Below are positions 36,295 to 51,600 of a DNA stretch of 64,000 nucleotides, in pieces (position 1 is the stretch's first letter; each line of letters begins with the position of its first letter). The DNA lies in NCBI RefSeq assembly GCF_037042905.1, contig NC_087257.1, forward strand, positions 20,170,001 to 20,234,000. Reading direction: 5' to 3'. Source of the stretch: Lytechinus pictus (Eukaryota; Echinodermata; Echinoidea; Temnopleuroida; Toxopneustidae). Both the position numbers and the translations under genes were made by a program. The notes under the pieces are model-generated. The model was given only the letters and a program-made list of their open reading frames with translations, was not told the origin of the DNA and ran no database searches.

Positions 36295-38483
36295 AATATA
36301 TATATATACATATATATACACAAATAATGTATGTGTATATATATATATATATATAGACATATATATCTATATGATAAACATACCCCTGCAAGCAGGCAGA
36401 ATGGCTCTACGGTTGTCATCATCTTCGTGATCCCATTTATAATCTGTCTCTGGACCACAGGAATACAATTCTAACGGCGGCTGAACAAAGCCAAGGTCGG
36501 GTGAATCGCACTGAACAGTACATTGTCTTGTTTCTCCTTTACTCCAACAACTCACTGAACCATTCAGGGGGTTTTGAAGGTGAAGGCAACCTTTGCAAAT
36601 AATGGAGAAAATAAACTTGTCTTAACCAAATGAATTTACATTCAAATATACATGGTGTGCGTGCATGTATGGCTGTTTCATGAGATATTCAGTCAAGATG
36701 GGGGGGGGGGGGGGTTGGGACTACCTATCCCATTGATAGCTGTAGACATTTCATATTTCTTGGGAGGGGAACGTCGCCACGTCCTCTGTCCATCTCCGGG
36801 TTCGTCGCGCGTGTACGCATGTATCTCTAATAGGAAGATCATCTTATTTGAAGTATGATGCTAGGGACAATAAAATGAGAATTCTGCCTTGCTGCAGGGC
36901 CTGTGGTGGAAGTCAGGTACAAATTTATCTAAAATCACAACCGATGGAAAGAGATGTTGTTAAAAATTTTACTGCGATTTGGGATTGAATTCGCTTTCAT
37001 CTTGTTTATTCCGACGGGGAGGCTCAAAATAGCCTATACATGTATAATTACTATAACTATTTTCAAACCAGTGTTTAGAACTTTGATTGGCAAGATATTG
37101 AAGTTTGGACTGATTAAGTGTTATAAAGTTATTTTGATCTTTCCAAGTCGGTTTTCAGAACGGATATTTAGTGCGAACCAGATTCTTAAAGGAGAATGAA
37201 ACCTTTGAAACAAGATAGCTTGTGTGAAAACAGAAAAATCAAAGAAACAGATCAACGAAAGTTTGAGAAAAATCGGACAAATAATGAGAAAGTTATGAGC
37301 ATTTGAATATTGCAATCACTAATGCTATGGAGATCCTCAAATTGGCATTGCGACAAAGATGTGTGATGTCACTTGTGAATAACTCTCCCCATTACTTTAG
37401 TGTATATTTCACTTAAATTGCCTCTTATAATCACATATATCAGTAGATCACGTGTTCTTTCTATAGGAGGGCATGTAATACAGATTTTTAAAGAATACAT
37501 CATGGATAAAGTGTTTGTATCACTATAAGAAAAATAAAAAGAAACATTTTTAGGGTATTTTATAGTCCATCAATGGGAAAGTTGTTCACATGTGACATCA
37601 CACATCCTTGTCGCATTGCCAATGGGAGGATCTCCATAGCATTAGCGATTGCAATATTCAAATGCTCATAACTTTCTCATTATTTGTCCGATTTTTCTCA
37701 AACTTTCTTTGTTCTTATTCTTTGATTTTTCTGTTTCGACACAAGCCTACTTGTTCCAAAGGTTTCATTCCTCTTTAAGGATTGTGTAAAGTAAAATCAC
37801 TCTGAACAATAGATATAGGTCGACAGATTTTTTTTTACCAGGACAGTCTTGAACGTTGCAAATCTCTTCTTTAGCACTTTCTCCAGTACAAGGTTGTCCA
37901 TATTCATTAGGTGGTGGGTTAGTACACTCCCTTGAAGAGTTTCGAGTTCCACCTTCACAAGATGCGCTACACGTACTCCATGGCAACCAGTCACTCCAAC
38001 CACCATCAACTAAAGGAGGAAATTACAAACATCATTAATTTGGACTTCAAAGCAACATGAAATATACATTCGCTTAAAGTAATTCAATCGATCTACTTGC
38101 AAAGGAATTGACCAATAATAGCCAGGGCCCTGGGAATGATTTTTTTACTGGGGATGCTGATGTAAAGTTGACAAAAAGTTTCACTACAAAATTAAGGTAA
38201 TTTTAGTTAAAATTTTCCATTGTGGAGCGTTGTGGCCCAGTGGATTAGTCTTCGGACTTTGAAACAGAGGGTCGTGGGTTCGAATCCCAGCCATGGCGTA
38301 ATTTCCTACTGCAAGAAACTGAACCACAATGTGCTGCACTCAACCCAGGTGAGGTAAATAGGTACCGGTAGGAAGTAATTCCTTAAAAAGCTGTGTGCGC
38401 TATGAATGCCTAGCTTAGCCGGGTAATATAGGAGCGTCTTGAGCACCTAACAAGGTGGATATGTGCGCAATATAAATACCCTA

Positions 38484-38517
<34 letters not shown>

Positions 38518-39950
38518 GATACCTTCCAGAATTCTAGGGGGTGCTGGCTATGGAGAATACACGCAGCACCCCCAGGAAAATCAGCACCCCCGCTTCCCTG
38601 GGGCCAGGGCCATGATTACAGCCGTGCCTGCGGAAGAGATACGCATTAATTGGTGCATTGCCTCGTATTGAGACCGCTGTTCACATGCCATTTAAACCTG
38701 ACATGTGGACTCGACTCGGAAACCTGCATTTGCTGTTCGTATGCATAATTCTAAGGTCAATATTCAAATGACCTCCTCTATTGGCTTGTGCGTTTGACGT
38801 AAGAAATACGTACAGGAGGAACGATGGCAGGGCGTCTCAATGGCGTTTTTATGAACACGTTCCCAATACTACCCACATACTTTTATTTTTCATGTCCTAT
38901 TCACGTTTTGCATTATACTCCTGCGCTTTAATGAAAGAGAACGGACCTGCGTTTGCAACGTAACGATTCTGTACTAACTTTGGCTCAGATCACAGAACGG
39001 AGATGCATGGCGAGCCACATTGCATGTCCTTCATCGGCTTTGCGCCTTATAAAGCAAGTGCGGATCACAATTAGACGTAAAAGTTTTGACCAAGCCTTTA
39101 GAATCATTATGTGCAAGTGTACAATGCTTCAGTGAGGAATGAACCAAACACCTTACCTTTATTTCTGTCTTTGCAGAATGATCGACACTTAGAAACTCAG
39201 AAATACCCAAACAACATTTAGCTTGTATCAAAATAATTATAGAAGGGGGGGGGGGGCACGTGTGGTGATAACGAACATACTTCATAAATTTGTTCTATTT
39301 ATTTCATTATCTAAAAAAAAATGTTCGAATTAGAAATTAAGTTCAAGGCCTTTTGTACACAATGCACTCATCGAAGATTTCATTTTCATTATCAATATCT
39401 AAATGAACTTACTTATTTCATGCTCACAAAGCTCTCCTAAATATCTATCAGGACATGAACAATGAATAGTCCCATTCATGGTTGTGCATGTTCCTCCATG
39501 CTCACAGCTATCAGTGTTGCATAACTCTATGAATCTTTCACAGTTTACCCCTGTATAATCTATAAGGCACGTGCAGGTATAAGAACGGAGTTTGTCCACA
39601 CAAGTTGCTCCATTCAGGCAGGGATTCAGGTCTTCGCATTCATCAGTATCTAAACAGAGAACATCGGTGAAGAATACCAGGAAAATCAAGACAGTCTTTT
39701 ATCAGTAAATGTTGAATCCTATTCTATCTATTTATTCATTAGTGCTGGTGAATTTAGATTACACCCCCCATAAAACACTGTGTATTCGTTTTACTTTCTC
39801 TCCCACTTTGGACTAGTCGTTGAGCTGTGTCGGAAGCAGATTGTCTCCTCAAGAAGCATCGAATGGGAAGAGTTCATATGACAGAAGTCTTAGAAAACAG
39901 TAATCATGTTATATAATATATATATATATACTCACACACACCCACACACA

Positions 39951-40041
<91 letters not shown>

Positions 40042-43000
40042 CACAATATTCACAACTCAACAGCGATTGGTAGAAGTAAACTTATCATCACACACTATAT
40101 ATATATATATGTGTGTGTGTGTGTATTATATACTATATAATTCACTGAATTTTACCATATTTACTCCAACTCTTATTGGATTTTGACTTTATAGACACTT
40201 TGTCAGGACATATACGACGGTTTGTGTCCCACGCATTTTCGTTCATGACATTGGCGATTTTTTGAGATTTTATTTATTTTTTATTCTGAATCTCGGTATA
40301 ATGAACACTTCTGTAACATCGTTGAATAAGAATTACCATTATCTGCACTGACCTTAACAAATGGCGAATACTAGTACTGTTAAAACTTGATCCTAAAGTA
40401 GCTGTTTGGTAAATTTTCCGTCGCAGCCTACATTAGTGACAACAATACCGACATCTATATGCACAGAGCCATAAAAAATATTGTTCTCTCCAGTCAATAG
40501 AAAAAATAACTATTAGGGACATATCTAAAAATGTTACCCTTACCATCACACACTGAAGGGGTCACTGCAGTTGTAGGAAAATCCTGATGAGAGTCAAAGT
40601 TCGTCCATGAAATAATGTTCCCATACAGCTGTGGCAAACACTCCGATTTGATTCTCGTTAACACATCCTCTGGTATATATCCACTCCATACATTGATTCC
40701 AGTTATGAAAATGGAATCTATGACCAAATGAACAAAAGAAAATGTTCTGTGCCTTATCTTCCCTATGAAAAGAACAGTGTCATACAGTATGCTCGCAGTG
40801 TGTTTACACAGTGGAAATGTGATTCACACTGTTAAGATATTCAAATTAACAGTGTGGAGATGATTCACAGTGTGGGCTCCCCTACACTGTGAGTATCCAC
40901 AGACTGTTCACCTCGTGGTCTGTGAAATGACTCATATTTAACAAAGTAAAGGTAATTTCTCCTTGTGTTCCACGCTAATCAATCCTGTGGGACACACTGT
41001 GGAACACTTTTTCCCAGTATGTTTGGTGAAGGAAACACGTGTTTGTTGTTTCAGCACACAGTTACCTGCTTATGGAAAAAAAAACTGAAATGAGTTTAAA
41101 AAGAAATCATGGTGAACTTATCGTGTCCACAGTAAAGTACACAGCAAAAAATGTGGTGTTAACCGGTGTACATAGAGGACCACACCAGTTGTTTTACACC
41201 GGTGTTAAATTAGTGGTGTTAGTTTTACACCCATAAGTGTTATTACAACACCTTTGGCTGTTACATTTACACTATTTGGTGTTATGTTCAATCTCTAGAG
41301 TGTAATTCTAACACCTCAGGGTGTGGTCCTCTATTAACACCAACTGGTGTCAGTTTTAACACCACAGTTTTTACAGTGTATTACTGCCCCAAAACAAGAT
41401 ATTGCATTGTTTATATGCATTTATTACTGACCTATACGTAGCTTCCGATTGCCCATGGAAGAAAATAGGCACTCCCTCTCTACTGCAAGAATGGTTAAGG
41501 GTTCAATAATCATTAAAATTCATACGTTGCAAGTGCAAGTATTGAAACACCATCTTGTTTTGATTACGAGAAAGTTTAAGATTTATTTCACCTATGAGTA
41601 TAATTTCATATTATTTGCTTTCATTGCCACATAGCTAAATCATGGTAATTCTTGTACCATTAGAATTGCAAGAATTACATTCTATTGCAAGCAAAGTTTC
41701 ATTTATTGGAATTTCATACCCTCCTCGTCCAGCTCATTTGCTCCAACATCAAGCTGCAGTTTTCCTGAAAGACTATGCTGAGACACATCGCCACCTCCAC
41801 TCATAACCTCAGAACCATCGAAGAGAACCAACCATCTTCCAGTGCGGATAAATACAAGCAACAGATGATGCCAACGGCCATCACAAATCGAGAGTCCATC
41901 AGATGAATGATTCCGACTTAAAAGGGGAAAATTGAAGAATTTGTACTCTATTGATCATAAAAGCAATATGATATATCACTATAATTAATGACAATTTGCC
42001 CAGGGAAGTTAAACCAGTTGATATTCAGACCTCATGACACCAAGATAAAATCATATATCTTAGTTGAAGCTATATACAAATTTGAATTCTACATGCGTTT
42101 TTGGTAATTAATGGGGAGTGAACTGACCAACATGCCATGTAATATCTAACCGACCGTTTGTTATTAATAACTAGTCTTAAATATGTAAATTTCGAGATAA
42201 CCATCAATAATACAGAGAATTAATTAGCCTATAATTTTATTCATACAGAGAAACTAAAATGAAATATAATTTCTTCCCAATGGCCAACCGCCTGAATGAT
42301 CTTGTTTTTGTAAATATACAGCAGTCTTCCAATGTTTATTTTATGTTGTATGTTAGACATTTTTTAAAGTTCCAACGCCATTTGAATCATACTACATGTT
42401 CGTTATATCATGAATATTTGTGATGTTTGCTCTGGAGGAAAAAAATCAATACAGTATGAATAACAAAAGAAAATACAAGTGCTGGAGTGAAAGAATTCAG
42501 ATTAAACTAACATGTTTTCTTTGTATATAATGTTTAGAACAGACACATGTAAACCACATATGCAAACCTTTCACTGGCCTCCTGTAATTGGTCATGAGCA
42601 CTAATAATTGGCAAGTAGTATGTCGAAAGAAAGCGCTCAAAAATCAACATATTATGATACATTTTTATGAGCAGCCATGCATTCATTATTAATATTTAAT
42701 TAAGTAATAATGTAATATTCTAACATTATCCATACCGTACTTATTATTTGTCGCAAATGTAGAATTCTAAGACAGTCACTTACGTTGCCTCTATGAACAT
42801 GACATTACAAGGATTGTAAATGCCAAACCGTAGAGTCTCCAACCCAAAACTAAGGAGTCGACTGTGGGATGATGTAATCTCTGCAGTAGCCCACAGAGAT
42901 ACAGTTACATTTTCCGAATCGGTGCTCACATCAGCAGAAAATAGGGTCGACGAAGTTTGGTGATCCAACTTAAGGTCATAGTTGTCAGGAATAACTGGGT

Positions 43001-46000
43001 TATAAAAGTAACACATTTCATTATCAATAAACATCATGGCAATTATAAACAACTGAAGATATTGTAATGAACAGACACTATTTACCTACCATGGGAATTA
43101 ATATGCATTTCAAATTGAAAAATTAAATAATAGCACCATTAATTTAGCGCAGCTACATTCTCCTGCGCTTAATACAAAGTATTATGTTGTCATCCAGGCT
43201 TAAATTACTTGTGAATTGGGTGAGATTTCCCCCTTTTTACTGTCTCCGCGTTCGAAAACAAACTGGCCATGAAACACAGCCTTTATACATGAAAATGGCT
43301 GACTGAACGTAAGTTTTGTATTAAAGAACACAGTGCTTGTGCAAATGAAGATATGAATATTGTACCCAGTAGCGGACCATGACCCGGAGGAGACAAAGCA
43401 TTGGAGGGGCACTGTATTGTTTGTGAACAATGCTGTGCCCCTCCAATGCTTTGTCTCCTCCGGGTCACGGTCCGCCACTGATTGTACCTGTTCCACACTT
43501 GTCTCCTGTATACCCTGGGGGACATGTGCAGATATAAGTTCTGAAGGCGTCCGTGCAGGTTCCATTGTTCTTGCATGGGCTTGACACACAATAACTTACA
43601 AGTTCTTCGCAAGTTGTACCACTGAAAGGCGAGAGATACATATAAAATCATCGTACAAGCAGCTAACTTCCATGAATTCTTTGTATAACAAAGGTGCATG
43701 ATCCCTGGATTCAGAGGGCACCTTTTGACATCCGAAAATGCTGCCGCGGCGCCAGCTGCCCATTGACACCAAAATTTTAAACGCGTTGTTCAAGCCCGTC
43801 GCTCTTTCACTGTAACAGCTATTGTTTAGACAAACTTAAAAGTTTAGACATCAATTGTCAGAGCGACGTGCTTGAACCATGTGTTTTAATTCCAAACAAC
43901 GTTTATATTGGGCATTAACACCCGCGATTGAAATTGGTAAGTAAATCAACGATGATACCGTAAGCTACAAAGATCATAGGGCTATGATTTATCAAGATGA
44001 TTTAAGTCTTGCAAGTACAGGTGAGTTACTGATACTGATGAAAATGAATATCTGATAGATACAAGCTTCTTATTCATCCGTCAATTTCAAACAAATACAG
44101 CAAATAGAATACCTGGAACATTATTGTTTAAAAAGAGAATACAAAATAAATTAAAGGCTATGTTCTGTCGTGGTAATGAAAAAAGTGGCTAACACCAGAA
44201 TTCTCTGGTTTAATAAAAAAAAGCCCAAACAAACCAACCAAGTTTTTTTTTTCCAGGAGTCTCACCCCCCATAGTACTCTCTACAAGTCATTATCCATCT
44301 CCTTACCTAGAAGACGGATAATGAGGATAAATAACAATAGGGATAAAAAGAAGAGAAGAAAGCTAAGGGATACAACGATCATAAGAGCCTATACATAACT
44401 ACGTAGATTCAAGAGTCGCTTTAAAAAGTACTATGAGAACTGAGCACAAAAAATTAATCTAAATTCTTAATTCAAATGAAATACACACATTTGATTTGAA
44501 TCATCAAGAATGTTTGTCAAATGAATATAATTCACAAGGATAACAATAAACTTCGTTATGTTTGTTTGCTTGTATATTTTTATACAAATCGATTATTACT
44601 GTATTGTAGTTTGTATATTATGACTCATATTTGTAGTGTTTTAACAGGGCCTCATGGAAGACCGCAAATTTGGTTGATATGTGCCACCCTGTATAAATAG
44701 CAGAAATAGATAGATCATCAAAAGTGGAAAATGCGAGTTTTGATGGACAAATAACGGCAAAATGTTAAGTACGAGATAACTGGACAATGCTTACTGGTAA
44801 CCTTCAGGGCACTGGCAATCAAACCTGTCTGTTCCTTCTAGGCATTCACCAAAGTTGTGGCAAGGGGAAGACGAACATTCCAAAATATCAATTTCACACA
44901 TCTTCCCAGTGAACCCTTCATGGAAAAAAAAACAAGTATAGAAAAAAATAAGGATGATGATGAGAATATTCTCTGTAATGACAATCAAAAGGCTGTGAGT
45001 TTACTTTATTTATTTATTTTTTTTTTAAATACTTTTTTTTAATGTGTTAAAAGAGATAACCAGTATAGGACAAAATAAAATAGGAAAAGGAAATACGCGT
45101 CCCCTTTTCCATCTTACCTCAACCTGTCTCTCAGTCAATGAACAAGTCTTATCTTCAGACTAAGCTTTTAAGTGAGTGAAATTTTTTTAGATATTAGTGG
45201 CGATATTTCTTTCTTTGTTCATCCATCTTAAAGAAAATGTTCTCAAGATGGCATTTTGTGTAATTATCTAAATTAATTAAAAACTATTTGTCCTAACGCT
45301 AAGTTTCACTGTTTAGGTAGCCTATGCAAAGCGACAGTTCAATAAACATATACTGTATTCTGTGTATTGCATTGTTTATCCATTACGTAACTGTATTGTT
45401 CATTGATCATTTTCTTGGATTGTTATTATAGCGAACAGATATGGAAAGGCGGGTACATGTGGGTTTTTTTTTCTTGATATTGTAATACCATTCGCCGATT
45501 TTTTTCGATATCTTTTCTTCAGGTTGTTTTACTCACTCACGGGCGCATTAGGAATCAAAATGAGTGAACACACCCTAAGCTTCATAATGACAGGTCATCT
45601 GTTATATTTGCGATTAATTTATGTTTAAGTGTTGTCTAGAAAATTGACAAATAAAGACTAACCACTTGCGCAGATGCATGTAAAACTTGATCTTCCATCA
45701 ATGCAGGTCGATCCATGCTGGCAACGATTCAAGAGACAATCATCAATCTCTTGGTCGCACAGCTTTCCAGTTATACCTAATGGACATATACAGCGGTAGC
45801 TATTCCACTGTATCAGAAAGTAAGAAAAATTACCATTGAAAACGTTAACATCATGACCACATCAATTCGTCAATATTTGCTATAAAGTCTTATGAATTCC
45901 GAAAAAGTACAAAGATTTTTTTCTTTTTTCGTTTTACTTATACCTCTTCGTTGTTTTAGAAAAAACATTATATCATCACCTGCACAAAAGCATGAAGAAA

Positions 46001-47549
46001 ATAGCCGAACGTTGAAAATAATTTTTTTGACAATAAATAAGCCATGGACGACTAAAACAATTAAAGATCACACCTTTTTTCTAATAATGGAATTAAAGAC
46101 TATTGACTTGAAGTCCATGATTTTTTCATGACCGATTCTACTTGATCTATGTATCTCTTTATGGATGCATTAAAAGTCTTTTATACTGCAACCATTTTTA
46201 TGTTCTTCAATAAAGTTCGTAATTACGAAATAAAAAAATACTAGACTGACTTGAAAGTTATTCATTTTACCGTCATAACATGTAGTGTACTAGTATATGC
46301 CTTCGAATTTTCGGGTTCAATTTTGGGGCCCTGTTATGTATTGGTATCTAGTCATCTCAATATTATTTAGCTTGCAGGTGATGCTTGTGGTTTCCAGTTA
46401 CATGTAAGCTCACAAATACCAAAATAATAAATCACATTTTGAATAAGGCGTACGCCCCAATCACTCAATTAAGTCAGTCAAATAAATGAATAACTTTGAT
46501 TTTTCACGCCCTTTCCTTTCGACCTTTTCTCTTCATCTGCTCTGACCCCTTCCCTCCATCCCTTTTTGTGAACCTTATCGCATTAATAAAAGCACTAATG
46601 GGCCATTCTTGGTCACGTGTGTGTCCGGAATTATGACAAATCTTGACTTTAATTAGATATAAATAAAAAAAAATTTGAGAGATTTAGTAATTCAAAGGTT
46701 ATAGAACATTAACATATTTTAGTCAGCTATCATTTGGAAATATTTTTTGCTGTCTCCAATATGCAGATTCAAGGTCAGAGCTCAATAGAAGTTGGTCACG
46801 TGTGTGACTTCACACAGAAAAAGTTAAATTTTATTTTGAAATTCCTGTGAAATTCCAATTTCAAAATGTAATTAAGCTTTCAAAATCATCATATATCATC
46901 ATAAATCTCAATTTTTTTCAGATTTATAACTAAATTGAAGTCAGGATTTGTTATAATTTCGGTCACACACGTGACCAATAATGGCCCTAATCGCTATTTC
47001 CTGGTGAAATACAGACATTAGTTTACCTGGTCTTGACACGTAGAGCCATGAGCACAGAGATGATTTTCGCAGTCATCGATGTTATATTCACAGGTTTCCC
47101 CGTTGAAACCAGACAGGCATTCACAGTGGAAGCCATCTTCATTGAGAATGCACACACCTCCATTGTGACAAGGGTCGTTATCACACAGTGTCGACTTCAG
47201 CTGACAATGTGATCCATAGGATCCTTGAGTGCATTGGCAGCTGTAGCTATTGGTCCCATCAATACAAGTTCCTCCATTTTCACAATTGCGATTGACGCAG
47301 TCATCGATGTTGACCTTCCACAGAAAAGAAATAAATAATTTGGCAAACCCTTTTTTACGAGTAATTGAAACCACATGTAACACCGTAAGAATACTAATGA
47401 AACAAGTTAGGTATATATATTTATATATATATAGATATATATATATATATATTTTGAATTTAATAAATTCATTCCTGAAGAAGGGCTATGACCGAAAATT
47501 TGGAAGATTATGTCTCCTCACGGCGTTTCTATTAAGTCTTCATTTGTTT

Positions 47550-47609
<60 letters not shown>

Positions 47610-48584
47610 CTCTTCATCCATTTCTTTCACACACTATATATATATGTGTGTGTGTGTGTGTTTGTGTCCAATCAGATTGTAATTTTCTTAAAACAGATAT
47701 TAAGTCATGGAGTTCATTGACAAATCTTAGTTAAGCTACCCTTTTTGCATTTTCGGTCCCGTTTTTTAATGCATCTTTGCATGCATGACTGACTGCAAGA
47801 CAATATACGGATTGTCGTAAATGTCGGCAAGTCCCTTGGTGAAGAATAAAACAAATTGTGAAAAATGTAAAACTTATGTGCACACATCCAACACCTAAGC
47901 ACGCATAAGACCCATCCATCCACCATATACAATGACACACACTCCCGTACCCAAACATGACACCAGACTCATGTTAATCTTGTATTCAAACAGCCCATAT
48001 CTTACATTTTCGCCCAATTCGATTCATTTTGATACATTTTCTATTAATTTCAACATATGATCTTTAAGAGTGCGAGTAAAAAAATGTTTTATTACTCAGC
48101 ATCATTTGTAAATTTCATGGTACCAATTGTATTGCCTTTGAAAATGATCCAACAGAACGTGCTCAGATTATTCCATTTCGTTTGGCAAGGGAATAAATGA
48201 AAGATAACGCAATGGAATCACGATACTTACGTCGCATCGGTCACCCGTGAAGCCTGGTTGACATTGGCACGTGAAACTCCCCCATTGGTTGATGCAGCTT
48301 CCATCATTCAGACACGGGGATGGTGACTCTGCACACTCATCGATCTCTGTCTCACATCGTGATCCTGAGAATCCAGTCTTACAGGTGCAGAGGTAACTAC
48401 CAACTAGATTCTCACAGTGTTCCGTATTCTGACGTACGCATGGTCTCTTTCGACAGTAATCTATTTGCCTCCCGCATGTTGTACCTGAAAATCCTGAGGC
48501 ACATTCACACCTAAAAAGAAAAGATACAGTGTTCACATTGGTAGCAGCTGCCCTCGTAGGTCTATTATCAGTGTATACGTTTGC

Positions 48585-48668
<84 letters not shown>

Positions 48669-51600
48669 CAGGAAAACAATACTTGATTTGAATAAATCGT
48701 TGACCAAATGCAAACACACTCCGTTCCTTCATGCTTTCAGAATTATCAACTGTCTCAGAAGATGGCCCAATGTTTTTAGATCATGTTCGGGGAAAATAAT
48801 CAAGTCCCCACATCAAACCTAAAACTCGTCATCAAGAATATCTTATAAGCTCATTATCTTGGAACCGTGCAATGTCGCAGAGCTCTATAACTCCCGACCA
48901 AAACATTGATTACATACACCACTGCTAATCTGGAAATATGCGAATAATGAATAATAATGTGAAAATTTCTTTTTTCGTTTTACATTACCGATATTTCACT
49001 TTTAGGTTCTCACAGTTTCCTCCATTTTCACAAGGATTTGGGCTACACAGGACATCCTCAGAACAGGTGACTCCAGAGTATCCAGCAACACATTCGCACT
49101 TAAAGGAACCTGGACCATCAGTGCAACTTCCCTGTTCACATGGACTGCAATGTTTGTTTAGGAATACAAAATAATACACAGATTTATGTAACTATGTATC
49201 CGCCCGTGCTATTAGTATTGTAACAAATAGTAAATGTCGTTCTGAAAACGACATGTTTGTTTTTTACGTCTCTAGCGCGATTAATACTTATAATCACTGA
49301 ATCCTAACTATACTTGCATGCATATATCCCCCACGTTCACTTCCAAGACTTTTAAAACTAAAAGACTGATGACCAATGTGAACGAAAGGGCGATAAATCA
49401 TACAATATGGATAGGTGGTGCCTTCTTAGTTAAGACATCAATTCGATGTAGAACCCCAGGGATAAAAACAATCATTCCTAAATCGGGACGAATCATACAC
49501 AATCGAGGATTTTGTTGATTTATTTTTCTCTTCATTTTGAAATGTGGAAAAATATTGCTACATAATCTAGAACTTGCATGTTCCCCATCTAGCAACCTGC
49601 CTATTTGAGGGACAACTGATAAAAAGGACCAATATTGATGGATCATTAACATTTTATTTGCAAAAAAAAAACCATTGTCAATGATCAAGCTCAATTGTTA
49701 TATGATGTACTACTTGAATATCCTTGCGAATCGCATTTTTTTAAAGGTTGCCTTTAAAACATTTGTAGAACATTCACTTACTTGCTGTTACATTCATCTT
49801 GATCAACTTCGCAGTGTATTCCTTCAAATCCCTGCACACAGTCACACTGATAAGATAGCTGGTCCTTTACACATGAACCACCGTTCAGGCAGGGCGAATT
49901 AGCACAAGGGTCGTTCAAGTGTTCACACAACGTACCTGTAGTAAAACATAATTATAGATAACCTCAACAGGAGATGGGCTGACACCGAGCATCGTGGTCA
50001 TGTGATACAATAGTAATGACACCAACAACAACATCGATAAACAATAAGACAAACTGTTTAAAGGGCACATTCCATCTAAATATGCTGAATGCATTTCTGA
50101 GGAACTCAAACGACATCTGAATAGCTGGCAAGTATGTAATTTTAACATTGATTGAATAAATGGATGCCCGTCAACGGATGTCGTGTACAGGTATAATCGA
50201 CGATTGTAATCTGACACTAACATACAATTAAACAATACTGACTAGCCTTGAAGGGCACATCAAACCATATCGCTTGCAATCAAATCACATTGACCCTATA
50301 TAGTCTTTAGACAAGCGAGGCCAATATGGTTCTTTCAAGGGCAATATATCTAATATATCCCCGAAATAAGAGCAAGTCAATAGTTTTATCATTATCCAAT
50401 TCAGACAACAAAATCATGAAAAATTGAGCAATTTTACTTTTTTTTGTATCTATCCTGTAATTTTCACATTAGAAACTCTGGGATTTACCATTGTGACATT
50501 ATTTAGGTCTCGTCTCTGAGGACACATACCCGATGTTGTATTAAATTATTGATGATTTACCAAAGTTAAGACATGATTTAATTCATCACTGTGAATATTT
50601 ACAGTCAATGTAAACAGATTAAAAATTTTTGCTTTCACATAAGACTACTGTAGAGAGTGTGTTTATATAATGAGTTAACGCAGTCAATATTCCCTACCAT
50701 AGTATGCAGGTGGGCATTGACACTCATATGTATCCGAATCTCCGCTGCATGTCGCTCCATTTAGACAAGGGTTTTGTGCATCGCAGAAGGTAAGCACGTC
50801 CTCACATCTCGGTCCAGTGTAACCCACATCACATAGGCACGCGAAGGAATCAGTCTGTTCAATGCAAGTTGCATTCAGTCCACATGGAGTGTCATCACAC
50901 CGTCGTATTACTTCAGAACAGGTTTCCCCTTTAACATATAACAATTTGCATATTCCTTGTACTCATATCATGACAGCTTTAATAGATGACAAGAAGAGCA
51001 AAAGGATGCGAGGAACAAATTCTAACTTCAAATTATCACGAGAATCATCTGAACCGCTGTTCGAAAGATACAAATGTTCATGTCAAATGAACTTTTCCTT
51101 TTAAAACGTATGAAATACAACTTTATAGTGGGGTGACATAGCGACATAATATACATGTACGCGAACTGTGCCCTTTGGGTGATTTGAACTAAATTTAACA
51201 AAGTAGATGTTATACGAACAAAATCACGTTTTGAAAACTTCTAAAATTCTGCCAATCATACCGATGGCGTCTGCAGGGCCATTTTAAAGTCGCCAATTTG
51301 ACAATTTTCCTGTAAGCATGACCTATTTGAAAAGTGGTAAATAGATGTAAGAAATGTAATCAATTCGTTCCCACGTTGCAATTTTCCAGTAATGTTCTTT
51401 TCCTTGTATCAACTCTTTTCACTCCTTTAAACTAACTTTTATTCCTTTCATTTTTATTCTTATTTGTATTAAGCCAATATAAATTTCCCAGTCCTTTAAT
51501 TAGATCAAAATACTTTTCAATTTTTTTCTTATTCGAAATCACATCACTCTATAGACGTCATGCCAGTGTGATTTCTTTTCTTGATATTTGACGTTTCCTT

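Noticed and set aside
37797..38038. Alternative-frame ORFs over the TSP1 exon on both strands
   Set aside because: Only the frame giving WSDW..WSTC with cysteine spacing and phase 1 borders makes sense.
39957..40033. CRISPR-like or satellite array
   Set aside because: It is a simple (TA)n microsatellite with no spacers.
43360..43584. 74-codon plus-strand ORF
   Set aside because: It reads through the palindromic MITE and the antisense of an EGF exon.
47250..47734. Two plus-strand ORFs rich in Ile-Tyr repeats
   Set aside because: They are translations of (TA)n tracts and of the antisense of an EGF exon.
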